Shown here: piece after piece, positions 24,877 through 33,497 of the stretch
How positions within the stretch are numbered: the first letter of the stretch is position 1
Layout of the letters: every line of letters starts with the position of its first letter
Source: Olsenella sp. An290
GTDB lineage: Bacteria; Actinomycetota; Coriobacteriia; Coriobacteriales; Atopobiaceae
Length of the DNA stretch: 64,000 bases
Reading direction: 5' to 3'
NCBI RefSeq assembly: GCF_002159535.1
Contig: NZ_NFIU01000005.1
Location: forward strand, 1-64,000
Notes under the pieces: generated by a model
Database searches by the model: none
What the model saw: the letters and a program-made list of their open reading frames with translations, nothing else
Told to the model about the DNA's origin: nothing
Made by a program: the position numbers and the translations under genes

Positions 24877-24907
24877 CGAGAGACGATGTCGGGCGAGAGG
24901 GGGAGCC

Positions 24908-25963
24908 GTGGGCGAGCTGAGGTTTGCGACCGTGGGGACGAGCGCCATCTGCGAGCGGTTCCTCGAGGCGCTCGCCACGCTTCCGGACGCCCGTCACGTC
25001 GCGGCCTGCTCGCGCTCCATCGAGCGCGCCCGCGCGCTCGCGGCGAGGAGCGGCGCCGTGCTCTCGTTCGCCAGCCTCCGCGACCTCGCCCGCTGCGACG
25101 AGGTCGACGCCGTCTACCTCGCCACGCCCAACGGCCTTCACGCCGCCCAGGCGCTCGAGCTCGTGGAGGCCGGCAAGCACGTCCTCGTTGAGAAGCCGCT
25201 CGCCGCCAACGAGCGCGAGGCGCGGGAGGTCTTCTCGGCCGCCCGCCGCCGGGGCGTCGTCGTCCTCGAGGGGCTCCGCAGCCTCCACGTCCCTGCCTTC
25301 TCCGCCATCGAGCGGGTCGTCGCCGAGGAACTCGGCGCGGTCCGGCTCGTCACGCTGCGCTTCTCAAAGGTGACCTCGCGCATGGCGCGCCTGCGCGCCG
25401 GGGAGCGGGTCAACGTCTTCGACCCCGAGCTCGCGGGCGGCGCCCTCATGGACATCGGCGTCTACTGCGTGGAGCCCGCCGTCGCGCTCTTCGGCGCGCC
25501 CGACGAGGTGCGCGCGCTTGCCGTGACGGTGCCCGCCCCCGGGTGCGGCGCGCCCGTCGACCTGGCAGGGGAGGCCCTGCTCGGCTATGGGGACAAGGTG
25601 GTGAGCCTCTCCTTCGGGAAGACGAGCGACGACCTTGCCCCCTGCGAGGTGCAGGGGGAGCGCGCGACCCTGCTCTGGGACCACGTCTCCTGCCCCGCGC
25701 GCCTGCGCGTGTGCGCCCACGAGGGGACGGGCGGGCTCGCCTTCCGGCCCGAGACGGGCGCCCCCGTCGAGCTCCCAGTCGAGGAGCCCGCCGACGACAT
25801 GGCCTGCGAGGTCCGCGACTTCGTGGACGCGGTGCGCGGGGTCCCCGCCGCCGTCGCGCTGAGGGAGCGCCTCGAGGGGGTCACCCTGGCGTCGCTTCGC
25901 GTCATGGACGAGATCCGCCGTCAGATCGGCGTGAGGTTCCCGGCCGACGAGGGGCGCGCATGA
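24908..25963 (+). CDS. Gfo/Idh/MocA-family NAD(P)-dependent oxidoreductase
   Basis: The 351-aa protein has an N-terminal Rossmann domain (FATVGTSAICERF, residues 5-17), the family motif HVLVEKPLAAN (Lys of EKP) and the C-terminal alpha/beta dimer domain with GGALMDIGVYCVEPA. Substrates in this family are sugars, inositols or related compounds, and none can be named here. GTG at 24908 follows GGGGGAG. Longer upstream frames are not protein-like. The stop overlaps azlC by 4 bases. Confidence 0.85.
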   Translation: MGELRFATVGTSAICERFLEALATLPDARHVAACSRSIERARALAARSGAVLSFASLRDLARCDEVDAVYLATPNGLHAAQALELVEAGKHVLVEKPLAANEREAREVFSAARRRGVVVLEGLRSLHVPAFSAIERVVAEELGAVRLVTLRFSKVTSRMARLRAGERVNVFDPELAGGALMDIGVYCVEPAVALFGAPDEVRALAVTVPAPGCGAPVDLAGEALLGYGDKVVSLSFGKTSDDLAPCEVQGERATLLWDHVSCPARLRVCAHEGTGGLAFRPETGAPVELPVEEPADDMACEVRDFVDAVRGVPAAVALRERLEGVTLASLRVMDEIRRQIGVRFPADEGRA

Positions 25964-26655
25964 GGGCCCTCGAAGACCTCCGGGCGGCGCTCCCCGTCGC
26001 CCTTCCCGTCATGCTCGGCTACGTTGCCATTGGCATCCCCTGCGGCGTGCTGTCCGCCGAGGCGGGCGTGTCCGCGCCCTGGGCGTTCCTCATATCGGCG
26101 ACCTACTACTCGGGCGCTGGGCAGTTCATGATGGCCTCGCTTGCCCTCTCGGGGACGCCGCTTGCGGCGATGGTGGCGAGCGTGGCCCTCGTGGGAACGC
26201 GCCAGCTGCTGTACTCGGCCGCGCTCGCGCCCTACCTCGAGCGCGCCCCGCGCCCCCTCGCTGCGCTCTTCGCCGCCACGGTGACCGACGAGAGCTTCGG
26301 CGTGAACCTCGAGCGCCTCGTCTCCGACCGCTCGTGGACGCCCGGGCGCGCCACGGCCGTGAACCTGTCGTGCATGCTCTCGTGGGCCGCCGCCAACGCG
26401 CTCGGCGCCGCGGTCGGCCCCGCGCTCTCCCTGCCCACGGAGGTCATGTCCTTTGCCATGACCTCCATCTTCATCTGCCTGCTCGCCACGCAGCGCTGGA
26501 CGCCCCGGGCCGCCGTCGCGGCCGGCGTCGCGGCGTGCGGGGTCGTCACCCTCAAGCTCGCGGGCGCGGGGTCGCTCGCGGTTCTTCTCGGCGCGCTCGC
26601 GGGCGTGGCGGGCGGCATGGCGCTGCCGCTTGGGGCAGGGGGTGGGAAGCGATGA
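25960..26655 (+). CDS. azlC: AzlC family branched-chain amino acid exporter, large subunit
   Basis: The 231-aa membrane protein has AzlC motifs PVMLGYVAIGIPCGVL, YYSGAGQFM and ATVTDESFGVN. With the small AzlD subunit it forms an exporter (BrnFE/AzlCD type) for branched-chain amino acids or methionine. ATG at 25960 overlaps the oxidoreductase stop. The stop overlaps azlD. Confidence 0.9.
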   Translation: MRALEDLRAALPVALPVMLGYVAIGIPCGVLSAEAGVSAPWAFLISATYYSGAGQFMMASLALSGTPLAAMVASVALVGTRQLLYSAALAPYLERAPRPLAALFAATVTDESFGVNLERLVSDRSWTPGRATAVNLSCMLSWAAANALGAAVGPALSLPTEVMSFAMTSIFICLLATQRWTPRAAVAAGVAACGVVTLKLAGAGSLAVLLGALAGVAGGMALPLGAGGGKR

Positions 26656-26960
26656 GCGGGTCGGACCTCGCCGTCTTCTACGGCTGCGTGCTCGCGTCGA
26701 TCCTGGCCTGTCGCTGCGTGCCGATGCTCGCTCTGAGGGGCCGGCCCCTCTCGCCGCGCGTGGGCGAGGCGCTCGGCCTCATCCCGGCCGCGGCGTTTTC
26801 GGCGCTCGTGGCAAACGACCTCTTCGACCCGGCCGCAGGGGTCTCGGTCCCCGCGCTCGTCTCGGCGGCGGCGGTGGTGCTCGTCGCGCGCAGGACGGGC
26901 TCGCTCATCTGGTGCGCCCTTGCGGGGATGGCCTCGTTCGCGCTGCTCGGGGCGATCTAG
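26652..26960 (+). CDS. azlD: AzlD family transporter small subunit
   Basis: The 102-aa protein has three to four membrane helices and CVPMLALRGRPLSPRVGEAL, typical of AzlD. It is partner of AzlC and overlaps it by 4 bases. Inside azlC, just before this gene, is an exact GTTCTTCTCG (26581-26590) encoding VLLG. Confidence 0.88.
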   Translation: MSGSDLAVFYGCVLASILACRCVPMLALRGRPLSPRVGEALGLIPAAAFSALVANDLFDPAAGVSVPALVSAAAVVLVARRTGSLIWCALAGMASFALLGAI

Positions 26961-27023
26961 CCGCGTCGGCGCCGCCGTCGGTGGCCGCAGGGCCGCGTTG
27001 GGGGGCTGTCCGGGGCTCGCCCC

Positions 27024-27995
27024 CTAGCGGGGGTAGGCGATGACGTCGGAGTCGCCGAAGCGGCTCGAGCCGTCGTCCTCCGAGCCGTAGGGGCTCATGG
27101 CGTCCACCACGATCCGCGCCGCGCCCGGGAGCACCCGGGCCTCGTAGGCGCGCACGAGGCCCGGGACCACGTCGCCGTCGACCTCAAAGGGCACGGGCTC
27201 GCTCACCTCGACGCGTATCTCGCGCCCGGTGAAGGCCTCGAGGTGCGGCCGGCCGAGGGCGCGGCCCGTTCGGTCCACGAGGCCGAGGGCGAGCGGGGCA
27301 AGGAGGTGGGCGGCGTCCGAGGTCTTGACCATGATGACGTCGAGCAGGCCGTCGTCCATGCGGCACCCGGGGACGAGCTCGATGTCCGCCTGGATCATCG
27401 CGTTGTTGGCCACGAGGCACGTGATGCCCTCGCGCTCGTGCGTGACGCCGTCGACGGTGATCGTGAAGCGCTCGACGGCGGGGCGCGGGTGCGCGATCGC
27501 CGCGGCGAAGTAGGCGGCCTGGCCCATCACGGCCTTCCTGGGAAGCGCCGCCTGCATGATCTGCGCGTCGAAGCCGGTGCCGGACATGAGGGCGAAGCCG
27601 CGCGTGTGGCGCTGGCCGCGCTCGTCGTCCCAGGAGACCTCGCCCAGGTCGAGGTCGTCGGTCTTTCCCACGCGGCAGGCGCGCGCGAGCGCCGAGGGCT
27701 CGGGGGCGTTGCCGATGTTCGCGGCGAGGAGGTTGGCCGTGCCGGAGGGGAAGACGCAGACGGGCGTGCCCGTCCCGCGCAGGGCGTAGAGCAGGGACGC
27801 CACGGTGCCGTCACCGCCCGAGACGACCACCATGTCAAAGTCGGCGACGTCCGCGCAGGCCGCCCGCGCGTCGAACTCCTCGGAGAGCATGCGCAGGACG
27901 CACTCGTCCCCGCCGTGGACGAGCGCGCGCTCGAACTGGAACACCGCGTCGGAGCCAAAGCCCGACCTCGGATTGTGGATGATGAGGGTGCGCAC
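27024..27995 (-). CDS. Diacylglycerol kinase-family lipid kinase
   Basis: The 323-aa protein has the DAGK catalytic motif SGGDGTVASLL, the N-terminal IIHNPRSG and GTGFDAQIM of the YegS/DgkB group. It phosphorylates a lipid, probably diacylglycerol. GTG at 27995 is favoured, since GGGAGGAC precedes it by about 6 bases. The ATG at 28034 has no ribosome site. Confidence 0.88.
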   Translation of the reverse strand: MRTLIIHNPRSGFGSDAVFQFERALVHGGDECVLRMLSEEFDARAACADVADFDMVVVSGGDGTVASLLYALRGTGTPVCVFPSGTANLLAANIGNAPEPSALARACRVGKTDDLDLGEVSWDDERGQRHTRGFALMSGTGFDAQIMQAALPRKAVMGQAAYFAAAIAHPRPAVERFTITVDGVTHEREGITCLVANNAMIQADIELVPGCRMDDGLLDVIMVKTSDAAHLLAPLALGLVDRTGRALGRPHLEAFTGREIRVEVSEPVPFEVDGDVVPGLVRAYEARVLPGAARIVVDAMSPYGSEDDGSSRFGDSDVIAYPR

Positions 27996-28108
27996 CGCTG
28001 TCCTCCCAGGGCCCCGCCGTCGTTTGGGTATCATGTTTCGTTGGCCGAGCCGCGGGGCTGCCGGCCAGACCCCATGTTACCCAATCCCCGCCGACAGAAT
28101 CGAGCGCC

Positions 28109-29239
28109 GTGTACCTCTCCACCCAATCCGAGCTTGAGGCCTTCTGCGAGCTCGCCTCAGACGCCAAGGTCCTCGCCGTCGACACCGAGTTCCTTCGCGA
28201 GAAGACCTACTACCCGCGCCTCTGCCTCGTGCAGGTGGCGGCCGGCGAGCACGTGGCGGCCGTCGACCCCATCCTCATCGAGGACCTCTCGCCCCTGGCG
28301 GCCCTGCTCGAGGACCCGTCCGTGACCAAGGTCCTCCACGCGTGCACCCAGGACGTCGAGGTTCTTCTCGACGGCATGGGGTGCGCCTGCGCCCCCGTCT
28401 TCGACACGCAGCTCGCCGCCGCCTTCCTGGGGATGCGCCAGCAGGTGAGCTACGGCTCGCTCGTGGAGGCCTACTGCGGGGTGCGCCTGCCCAAGGCCGA
28501 GTCGCTCACGGACTGGTCGCGCCGGCCGCTCGACCCCGAGCAGCTCGCCTACGCCGAGGACGACGTCCGCTACCTCCCGGGGATCTACGAGCGCATGATG
28601 TCGCAGCTCGTCGAGGCAGACCGCCTCTCCTGGGTCGTGCCGGAGATGGCGGCGCTCGCCGACCCCTCCCGCGTGCGCCGGGACCCGCGAGAGGCCTACC
28701 TGCGCCTCAAGCGCTCGGGCTCGCTCACGCGCCGGCAGCTCGCGGTGGCGCGCGAGGTCTGCGCCTGGCGCGAGGCCGTGGCGGCGCGCCGGGACGTGCC
28801 GCGCAAGTGGGTGCTCTCCGACGAGGTGGTCGTGGAGGTCTGCAAGCGCGCGCCCACCTCCCCGGAGCGCCTGCGCCGCGTCCGGGGGACCGAGCAGCTC
28901 GGGGAGCGCGACGCCGCGACGCTGCTCGAGGCGGTCGAGGCCGGGCGCGCCTGCCCGGCCGACGAGTGCCCGCGCGTGACGAGGCACGCGCGCCCCTCGG
29001 CCGAGACCGAGGGGGTCGTCGACCTCATGAACGCGGTGCTGCGCCTCGTGTCCGAGCGCAGCGGCGTTGCCGCCCAGCTCATCGCGACCCGCGACGACCT
29101 CATGGACTTCCTCCAGGACCGCCCGGCCTCGCGCCTCTCGCGGTCCTGGCGCCACGAGCTCGCCGGAATCCCCCTGGGTCGGCTCCTGGACGGGGAGGTC
29201 GGCCTCACCGTCAAGGAGGGCCGGATCGAGCTGCTCTAG
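28109..29239 (+). CDS. rnd: Ribonuclease D
   Basis: The 376-aa 3'-5' exonuclease has DEDD motifs: VDTEF (exo I), HACTQDVEVL (exo II), and AYAEDDVRYL (exo III). A helical HRDC-type domain follows. It trims tRNA 3' ends. GTG at 28109 lacks a clear ribosome site, and no better start exists downstream before the exo I motif. Contains an exact GTTCTTCTCG at 28361-28370, encoding VLLD in exo II. Confidence 0.92.
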   Translation: MYLSTQSELEAFCELASDAKVLAVDTEFLREKTYYPRLCLVQVAAGEHVAAVDPILIEDLSPLAALLEDPSVTKVLHACTQDVEVLLDGMGCACAPVFDTQLAAAFLGMRQQVSYGSLVEAYCGVRLPKAESLTDWSRRPLDPEQLAYAEDDVRYLPGIYERMMSQLVEADRLSWVVPEMAALADPSRVRRDPREAYLRLKRSGSLTRRQLAVAREVCAWREAVAARRDVPRKWVLSDEVVVEVCKRAPTSPERLRRVRGTEQLGERDAATLLEAVEAGRACPADECPRVTRHARPSAETEGVVDLMNAVLRLVSERSGVAAQLIATRDDLMDFLQDRPASRLSRSWRHELAGIPLGRLLDGEVGLTVKEGRIELL

Positions 29240-29291
29240 GCCCGTTCCGCGCCCCGGGGGCGACGCGCGAATTTGTGTCCGGTCAGGTGGG

Positions 29292-29297
29292 TAGAAT
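29292..29297 (+). promoter_or_regulatory. -10-like box upstream of the metallopeptidase gene
   Basis: TAGAAT lies 30 bases before the ATG at 29327, with no clear -35. Confidence 0.35.
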
Positions 29298-29326
29298 GGA
29301 CTCGTCCGCTCAGGAGGGAGTCAGGG

Positions 29327-30031
29327 ATGCTGTACCCATACTACGGGTTCTACGGGTTTGACACGGGCTATCTCATCGTCGTGCTCGTGGCCCTCGCGCT
29401 CGGCGGCCTCACGCAGGCCTACATCAGAAGCACCTACCGCAAGTGGTCCCAGGTGGACGCCCACGTCCCCGGCACGGGCGCCGACGTCGCCCGGCGCATG
29501 CTCGACGAGGGCGGCGCCTCGCAGGTGGGGATCACGAGGGTCGCGGGCACCCTCACGGACCACTACGACCCGCGCGACAACCGCCTGCACCTCTCCGACG
29601 ACAACTACCGCGGCGCCTCGGTGGCGTCGGTCGCCGTGGCCTGCCACGAGGCGGGCCACGCCGTCCAGGCCGCGCGCGGCTTCTGGTTCTACCGCCTGCG
29701 CACGGCGCTCGTCCCGGCGGTGAACTTTGCCCAGGGCTCCTGGACCCTCATCCTGCTCCTCGGCGTGGTGCTCAACTTCGCGGGGCTCGTCCAGGCGGCG
29801 ATCGTGCTCTTCGCCGTCTCCGTGGTCTTCCAGCTCGTGACCCTGCCCGTGGAGATCGACGCCTCCCGCAGGGCCGTGGCCTACCTCTCCGCCCGCGGCT
29901 CGGGGCTTGACGAGAAGGGCGCGCGCGAGGTGCTCGTCGCCGCGGCCCTCACCTACGTGGCCGGCGCGCTCACCTCCATCGTGCAGCTCCTCTACCTCCT
30001 GGGCCGCTACGGCGGCCGCGGGGAGGAGTAG
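29327..30031 (+). CDS. Membrane zinc metallopeptidase (YugP-like)
   Basis: The 234-aa protein has an N-terminal membrane helix, the zinc motif HEAGH in ACHEAGHAVQAA, and two or three further helices, as in the YugP-type neutral zinc metallopeptidase family. Substrates are unknown. ATG at 29327 follows AGGAGG. Two bases separate its stop from xseA. Confidence 0.9.
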   Translation: MLYPYYGFYGFDTGYLIVVLVALALGGLTQAYIRSTYRKWSQVDAHVPGTGADVARRMLDEGGASQVGITRVAGTLTDHYDPRDNRLHLSDDNYRGASVASVAVACHEAGHAVQAARGFWFYRLRTALVPAVNFAQGSWTLILLLGVVLNFAGLVQAAIVLFAVSVVFQLVTLPVEIDASRRAVAYLSARGSGLDEKGAREVLVAAALTYVAGALTSIVQLLYLLGRYGGRGEE

Positions 30032-30033
30032 CC

Positions 30034-31434
30034 GTGTCCGCCGAGTCCTCCGAGCGCGCGCCGCTCTCCGTCTCCGACGCCGTCGCCCTTGCCAAGGGCG
30101 CCGTCTCCGCATGGCCCCGACTCGTGGTCACGGGCGAGGTGTCGGGCTTCCGCGGCCCCAACGCACGCTCGGGGCACTGCTACTTCGACGTCAAGGACGA
30201 CGGCGCCTCGATGAGCGTCATCGTGTGGCGGGGGACCGCGGCCAAGATGGGCTTTGAGCTTCGCGACGGGCTCACCGTGCAGCTGACGGGCAAGTTCGAC
30301 GTCTACCAGGCCTCGGGCCGGCTCTCCTTCGTGGCGAGCGCGGTCGAGGCCGCGGGCGAGGGGCTCCTGCGCCAGCAGGTCGCCGAGCTCGCGCGCGCCC
30401 TCGAGCGCGAGGGCCTCATGGCCCCAGAGCGCAAGCGCAGGATACCGGCGTTCTGCTCGCGCGTCTGCGTGGTGACGTCGCTCTCCGGCAGCGTCATCGA
30501 CGACGTCAAGCGCACCCTCGCGCGCAGGAACCCCCTCGTCGAGGTCGACGTGGTGGGCTGCTCCGTCCAGGGGGCCGCGGCGCCGCCCACCATCGTCCGG
30601 GCGCTCCGCGTGGCCGCCGCCGCGCGGCCGGACGCCATCCTCCTCGTGCGCGGCGGAGGCTCCTTCGAGGACCTCATGTGCTTCAACGACGAGTCCGTCG
30701 CGCGCGCGATCGCCTCCTGCCCCGTCCCGGTGGTGACCGGCATCGGGCACGAGCCGGACACCTCCATCGCGGACATGGTCGCGGACCGGCGCGCCTCCAC
30801 GCCCACCGCGGCCGCGGAGTCGGTGGCCCCCGCCATCGACGACGTGGAGCGCCAGATGCTCCAGCGGCAGGTCAGGCTTGGCCGCGCCATGTCCGCCGCG
30901 CTCGAGGTGCGCCGCCAGCGCGCCGACGCCGCGGCCCGGCTCATGGCGCGCGCCGTCGAGGCCGACCTCGCGCGCAGGGGCGTGGCTCTCGAGGCCCTGG
31001 GCAGCCGGCGCTGCCTCACGGACCCCTTCGCGCCCGTGAGGGACCGCCTCTCAGACCTCAACCAGACCGAGGAGCGCCTCGCGGAGGCCCTCCCGCGCTC
31101 CGTCGCGCGCCGGCGGGACGAGCTCGCGGTGCGCGCGTCACGTCTCGCCTCGCTCGGCCCCCGGCTCGTGAGGCCCGCCGAGACCACGCTCGCGCGCCTC
31201 GCCGCCTCGCTCGACGCGCTCTCCCCGCTCTCCGTCCTCGCCCGCGGCTACGCGATCGCGCGCGACGCGGGCGGGCGCGTCGTCAAGGACGCGCGCGAGC
31301 TTGCCGTGGGCGACGAGCTCTCCGTCCTTCTCGGGACGGGCTCGGTCTCCGCGTGCGTGACAGACATCAGCACCGGTTCGATGGGCGCCTCGGCGCCGGA
31401 AGGGAAGCGACATGGCAGAGAACGCGTATCGTGA
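30034..31434 (+). CDS. xseA: Exodeoxyribonuclease VII large subunit
   Basis: The 466-aa protein has the N-terminal OB fold (VVTGEVSGFRG...HCYFDVKD), the catalytic domain with VVTSLSGSVIDDVKRTLARR and RGGGSFEDL, PVVTGIGHEPDTSIADMVADRRASTPTAAAE, and a long C-terminal coiled coil. With XseB it degrades single-stranded DNA. GTG at 30034 follows GGGGAGGAG. It overlaps xseB by 23 bases. A variant GTCCTTCTCG lies at 31324. Confidence 0.95.
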   Translation: MSAESSERAPLSVSDAVALAKGAVSAWPRLVVTGEVSGFRGPNARSGHCYFDVKDDGASMSVIVWRGTAAKMGFELRDGLTVQLTGKFDVYQASGRLSFVASAVEAAGEGLLRQQVAELARALEREGLMAPERKRRIPAFCSRVCVVTSLSGSVIDDVKRTLARRNPLVEVDVVGCSVQGAAAPPTIVRALRVAAAARPDAILLVRGGGSFEDLMCFNDESVARAIASCPVPVVTGIGHEPDTSIADMVADRRASTPTAAAESVAPAIDDVERQMLQRQVRLGRAMSAALEVRRQRADAAARLMARAVEADLARRGVALEALGSRRCLTDPFAPVRDRLSDLNQTEERLAEALPRSVARRRDELAVRASRLASLGPRLVRPAETTLARLAASLDALSPLSVLARGYAIARDAGGRVVKDARELAVGDELSVLLGTGSVSACVTDISTGSMGASAPEGKRHGRERVS

Positions 31435-31684
31435 CGTCGACGAGATGACCTTCAAGGAGGCTTCCATCGAGCTCGAGCAGATCGTCCGGTCGCTCGAGGC
31501 GGGCGACCTCGAGCTCGAGGACTCCCTCGAGCGCTACGGCCGCGGTGTCGAGCTCCTGCGGAGCCTGCGCGAGCGCCTTGCGAGCGCCGAGCAGCGCGTC
31601 CGCGTGCTCGTGGACGCTACGGACGAGGACGCCGCCACCACCGACACGGCCTCGGCCCCCTCGACCGCCTACCTCAACGAGTAG
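31412..31684 (+). CDS. xseB: Exodeoxyribonuclease VII small subunit
   Basis: The 90-aa helical protein shows MTFKEASIELEQIVRSLEAG and LEDSLERYGRGVELL, typical of XseB. ATG at 31412 follows AAGGGAAG within the end of xseA. The C-terminal ~20 residues (Asp/Thr/Ala-rich) are probably unstructured. Confidence 0.93.
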   Translation: MAENAYRDVDEMTFKEASIELEQIVRSLEAGDLELEDSLERYGRGVELLRSLRERLASAEQRVRVLVDATDEDAATTDTASAPSTAYLNE

Positions 31685-31714
31685 CGCCCCTCCGGCGCGC
31701 GAAGGGAGACCCCC

Positions 31715-32059
31715 ATGTCCGACTGCATCTTCTGCAAGATTGCCAACGGCGAGATTCCGAGCGAGTTCCTCTACGAGGACGACCGCGTCGTCGCCTTCCG
31801 CGACCTCAACCCCCAGGCGCCCGTCCACGTGCTCGTGGTCCCCAAGGCCCACCACGAGAACTTCATCGACGGCGTGCCCGCCGAGACCCTCGCCTCAATG
31901 GAGGAGGCCGTCCGCGCCGTGGCCGAGCGCACCGGCGTCGCGGAGTCCGGCTTTCGCTGCATCATGAACACGGGTGCCGCGGCCGGGCAGACCGTCATGC
32001 ACCTCCACCTGCACGTCCTCGGCGGCCGGCCGCTCGGCGAGGGCCTGCTGCCCGCCTAG
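31715..32059 (+). CDS. HIT-family (histidine triad) nucleotide hydrolase
   Basis: The 114-aa protein has the N-terminal zinc-type CIFCKI and the histidine triad HLHLHVLGG. HIT proteins hydrolyse nucleoside phosphoramidates or dinucleoside polyphosphates. It lies 30 bases after xseB with a GAAGGGAGA ribosome site. Confidence 0.92.
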   Translation: MSDCIFCKIANGEIPSEFLYEDDRVVAFRDLNPQAPVHVLVVPKAHHENFIDGVPAETLASMEEAVRAVAERTGVAESGFRCIMNTGAAAGQTVMHLHLHVLGGRPLGEGLLPA

Positions 32060-32102
32060 GCCCCCGGCCGGGAACGTCCCCGGCACTCCGTCCCCGTCGG
32101 CG

Positions 32103-32108
32103 TATGAT
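32103..32108 (+). promoter_or_regulatory. -10-like box upstream of ackA
   Basis: TATGAT is 52 bases before the ackA ATG. No -35 is evident. Confidence 0.4.
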
Positions 32109-32159
32109 AGGGGTGTGTTCGTATGCAGAGGGTGGGGGAGTCCCCACGAGAGGAGAGCC

Positions 32160-33329
32160 ATGAACGTTCTTGTCATCAATGCTGGTAGCTCGTCGCTCAA
32201 GTATCAGCTCCTCGACGTCGACACGCGCGAGGTCTACGCGAAGGGCAACTGCGAGCGCATCGGCATCGACGGCTCCTTCGTCGGCCATCAGGAGATGGGC
32301 GGGGAGAAGCAGAAGCTCGAGGTCGCGCTTCCCGACCACAAGACGGCCATCCGGTACGTCTTCGACATCCTCAAGACCGTCGACAAGCCCATCGGGGGCA
32401 TCGGCCACCGCGTGGTCCAGGGCGGCTGGTACTTCCCCAAGTCCGCCGTCGTGACCGACGAGACGCTCGCCTGGGTCCGCGAGGTCGCCCCCCTCGCGCC
32501 GCTTCACAACTACGCCGAGGCCGACGTCATCGAGATCTGCCGTGAGATGTTCCCCGAGCTCGGCAACGTCATCGTGCCCGACACCGCCTTCCACTACAAC
32601 ATGCCCGAGCACGCCTGGCGCTACGCCCTTCCGCGCGACGTCGTGGACGCCTACCACGTCCGCAAGTACGGCGCCCACGGCACGAGCCACCGCTTCATCT
32701 GGCGCACCGTCCATGAGCTCATGGGCGAGAAGACCCACAAGCTCGTGAGCTGCCACCTCGGCTCCGGCGCGTCTCTGTGCGCCATCGAGGACGGGCAGTG
32801 CATGGACACGACGATGGGCCTCACGCCGCTCGACGGCCTCATCATGGGCACCCGCTGCGGCACGCTCGACCCGGCCACGGTCTTCTACCTCAACCGCGTC
32901 GCCGACATGAGCATCGACGACATCGACACCATGATGAACAAGCAGTCCGGCCTCCTCGCCGTCTCCGGCGTCTCCTCCGACTCCCGCGACATCGAGGAGG
33001 GCGCGCACGGCGGCGACAAGAACTGCGAGATGGCGCTCGAGATGTTCTACTACCGCACCGCGCAGCTCTTCGCGGAGATGGCCGCCTCCATGGAGGGCGT
33101 GGACACCATGGCCTTCACCGCCGGAATCGGCGAGAACTCCGACGAGATGCGCGCCGGCGTGGCCGCGCGCCTTGCGTGGATGGGCGTCAAGCTCGACCCG
33201 GAGCTCAACAAGGTCCGCTCCGACGAGCCGCGCGTGATCTCCACGCCCGACTCCGCCATCACGGTCCTGGTGGTTCCCACCAACGAGGAGTACATGATCG
33301 CCCTCGACGTTCAGGAGCTGCTCGGCTAG
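32160..33329 (+). CDS. ackA: Acetate kinase
   Basis: The 389-aa ASKHA-fold enzyme makes ATP and acetate from acetyl phosphate. Motifs: NAGSSSLKYQ (N-terminal phosphate loop), GHRVVQGG, DTAFHYNMPE, HLGSGASLCAIEDG, GTRCGTLDP and AFTAGIGENS. ATG at 32160 follows GAGGAG. The usual partner pta is not adjacent: it lies at 41340-42326 on the other strand. Confidence 0.97.
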   Translation: MNVLVINAGSSSLKYQLLDVDTREVYAKGNCERIGIDGSFVGHQEMGGEKQKLEVALPDHKTAIRYVFDILKTVDKPIGGIGHRVVQGGWYFPKSAVVTDETLAWVREVAPLAPLHNYAEADVIEICREMFPELGNVIVPDTAFHYNMPEHAWRYALPRDVVDAYHVRKYGAHGTSHRFIWRTVHELMGEKTHKLVSCHLGSGASLCAIEDGQCMDTTMGLTPLDGLIMGTRCGTLDPATVFYLNRVADMSIDDIDTMMNKQSGLLAVSGVSSDSRDIEEGAHGGDKNCEMALEMFYYRTAQLFAEMAASMEGVDTMAFTAGIGENSDEMRAGVAARLAWMGVKLDPELNKVRSDEPRVISTPDSAITVLVVPTNEEYMIALDVQELLG

Positions 33330-33338
33330 TTCTTCTCG
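33329..33338 (+). repeat. Exact GTTCTTCTCG motif
   Basis: Copy of the recurring 10-mer overlapping the last base of the ackA stop, just before its terminator. Confidence 0.7.
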
Positions 33339-33349
33339 ATGTCCTGCAA

Positions 33350-33380
33350 GGGGGCTCGGGCACCGCCCGGGCCCCCTTTT
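33350..33380 (+). terminator. Intrinsic terminator after ackA
   Basis: GGGGGCTCGGGC (33350-33361) pairs with GCCCGGGCCCCC (33365-33376), one G-U pair, followed by TTTT. Confidence 0.85.
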
Positions 33381-33451
33381 GATGGGCCTGACAATGGTTA
33401 GCTCTTGATTAAAGGGTGGCGGCGCACGGAATAGAAATCCTAGCTCGGTGG

Positions 33452-33457
33452 GTACAA
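33452..33457 (+). promoter_or_regulatory. -10-like box upstream of the amino acid ABC operon
   Basis: TACAAT is 41 bases before the binding-protein ATG, in a locally AT-rich stretch. No good -35 is visible. Confidence 0.45.
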
Positions 33458-33497
33458 TTAGGGGGTCACAACGGCCACTTACGGAAAGGAATCCACC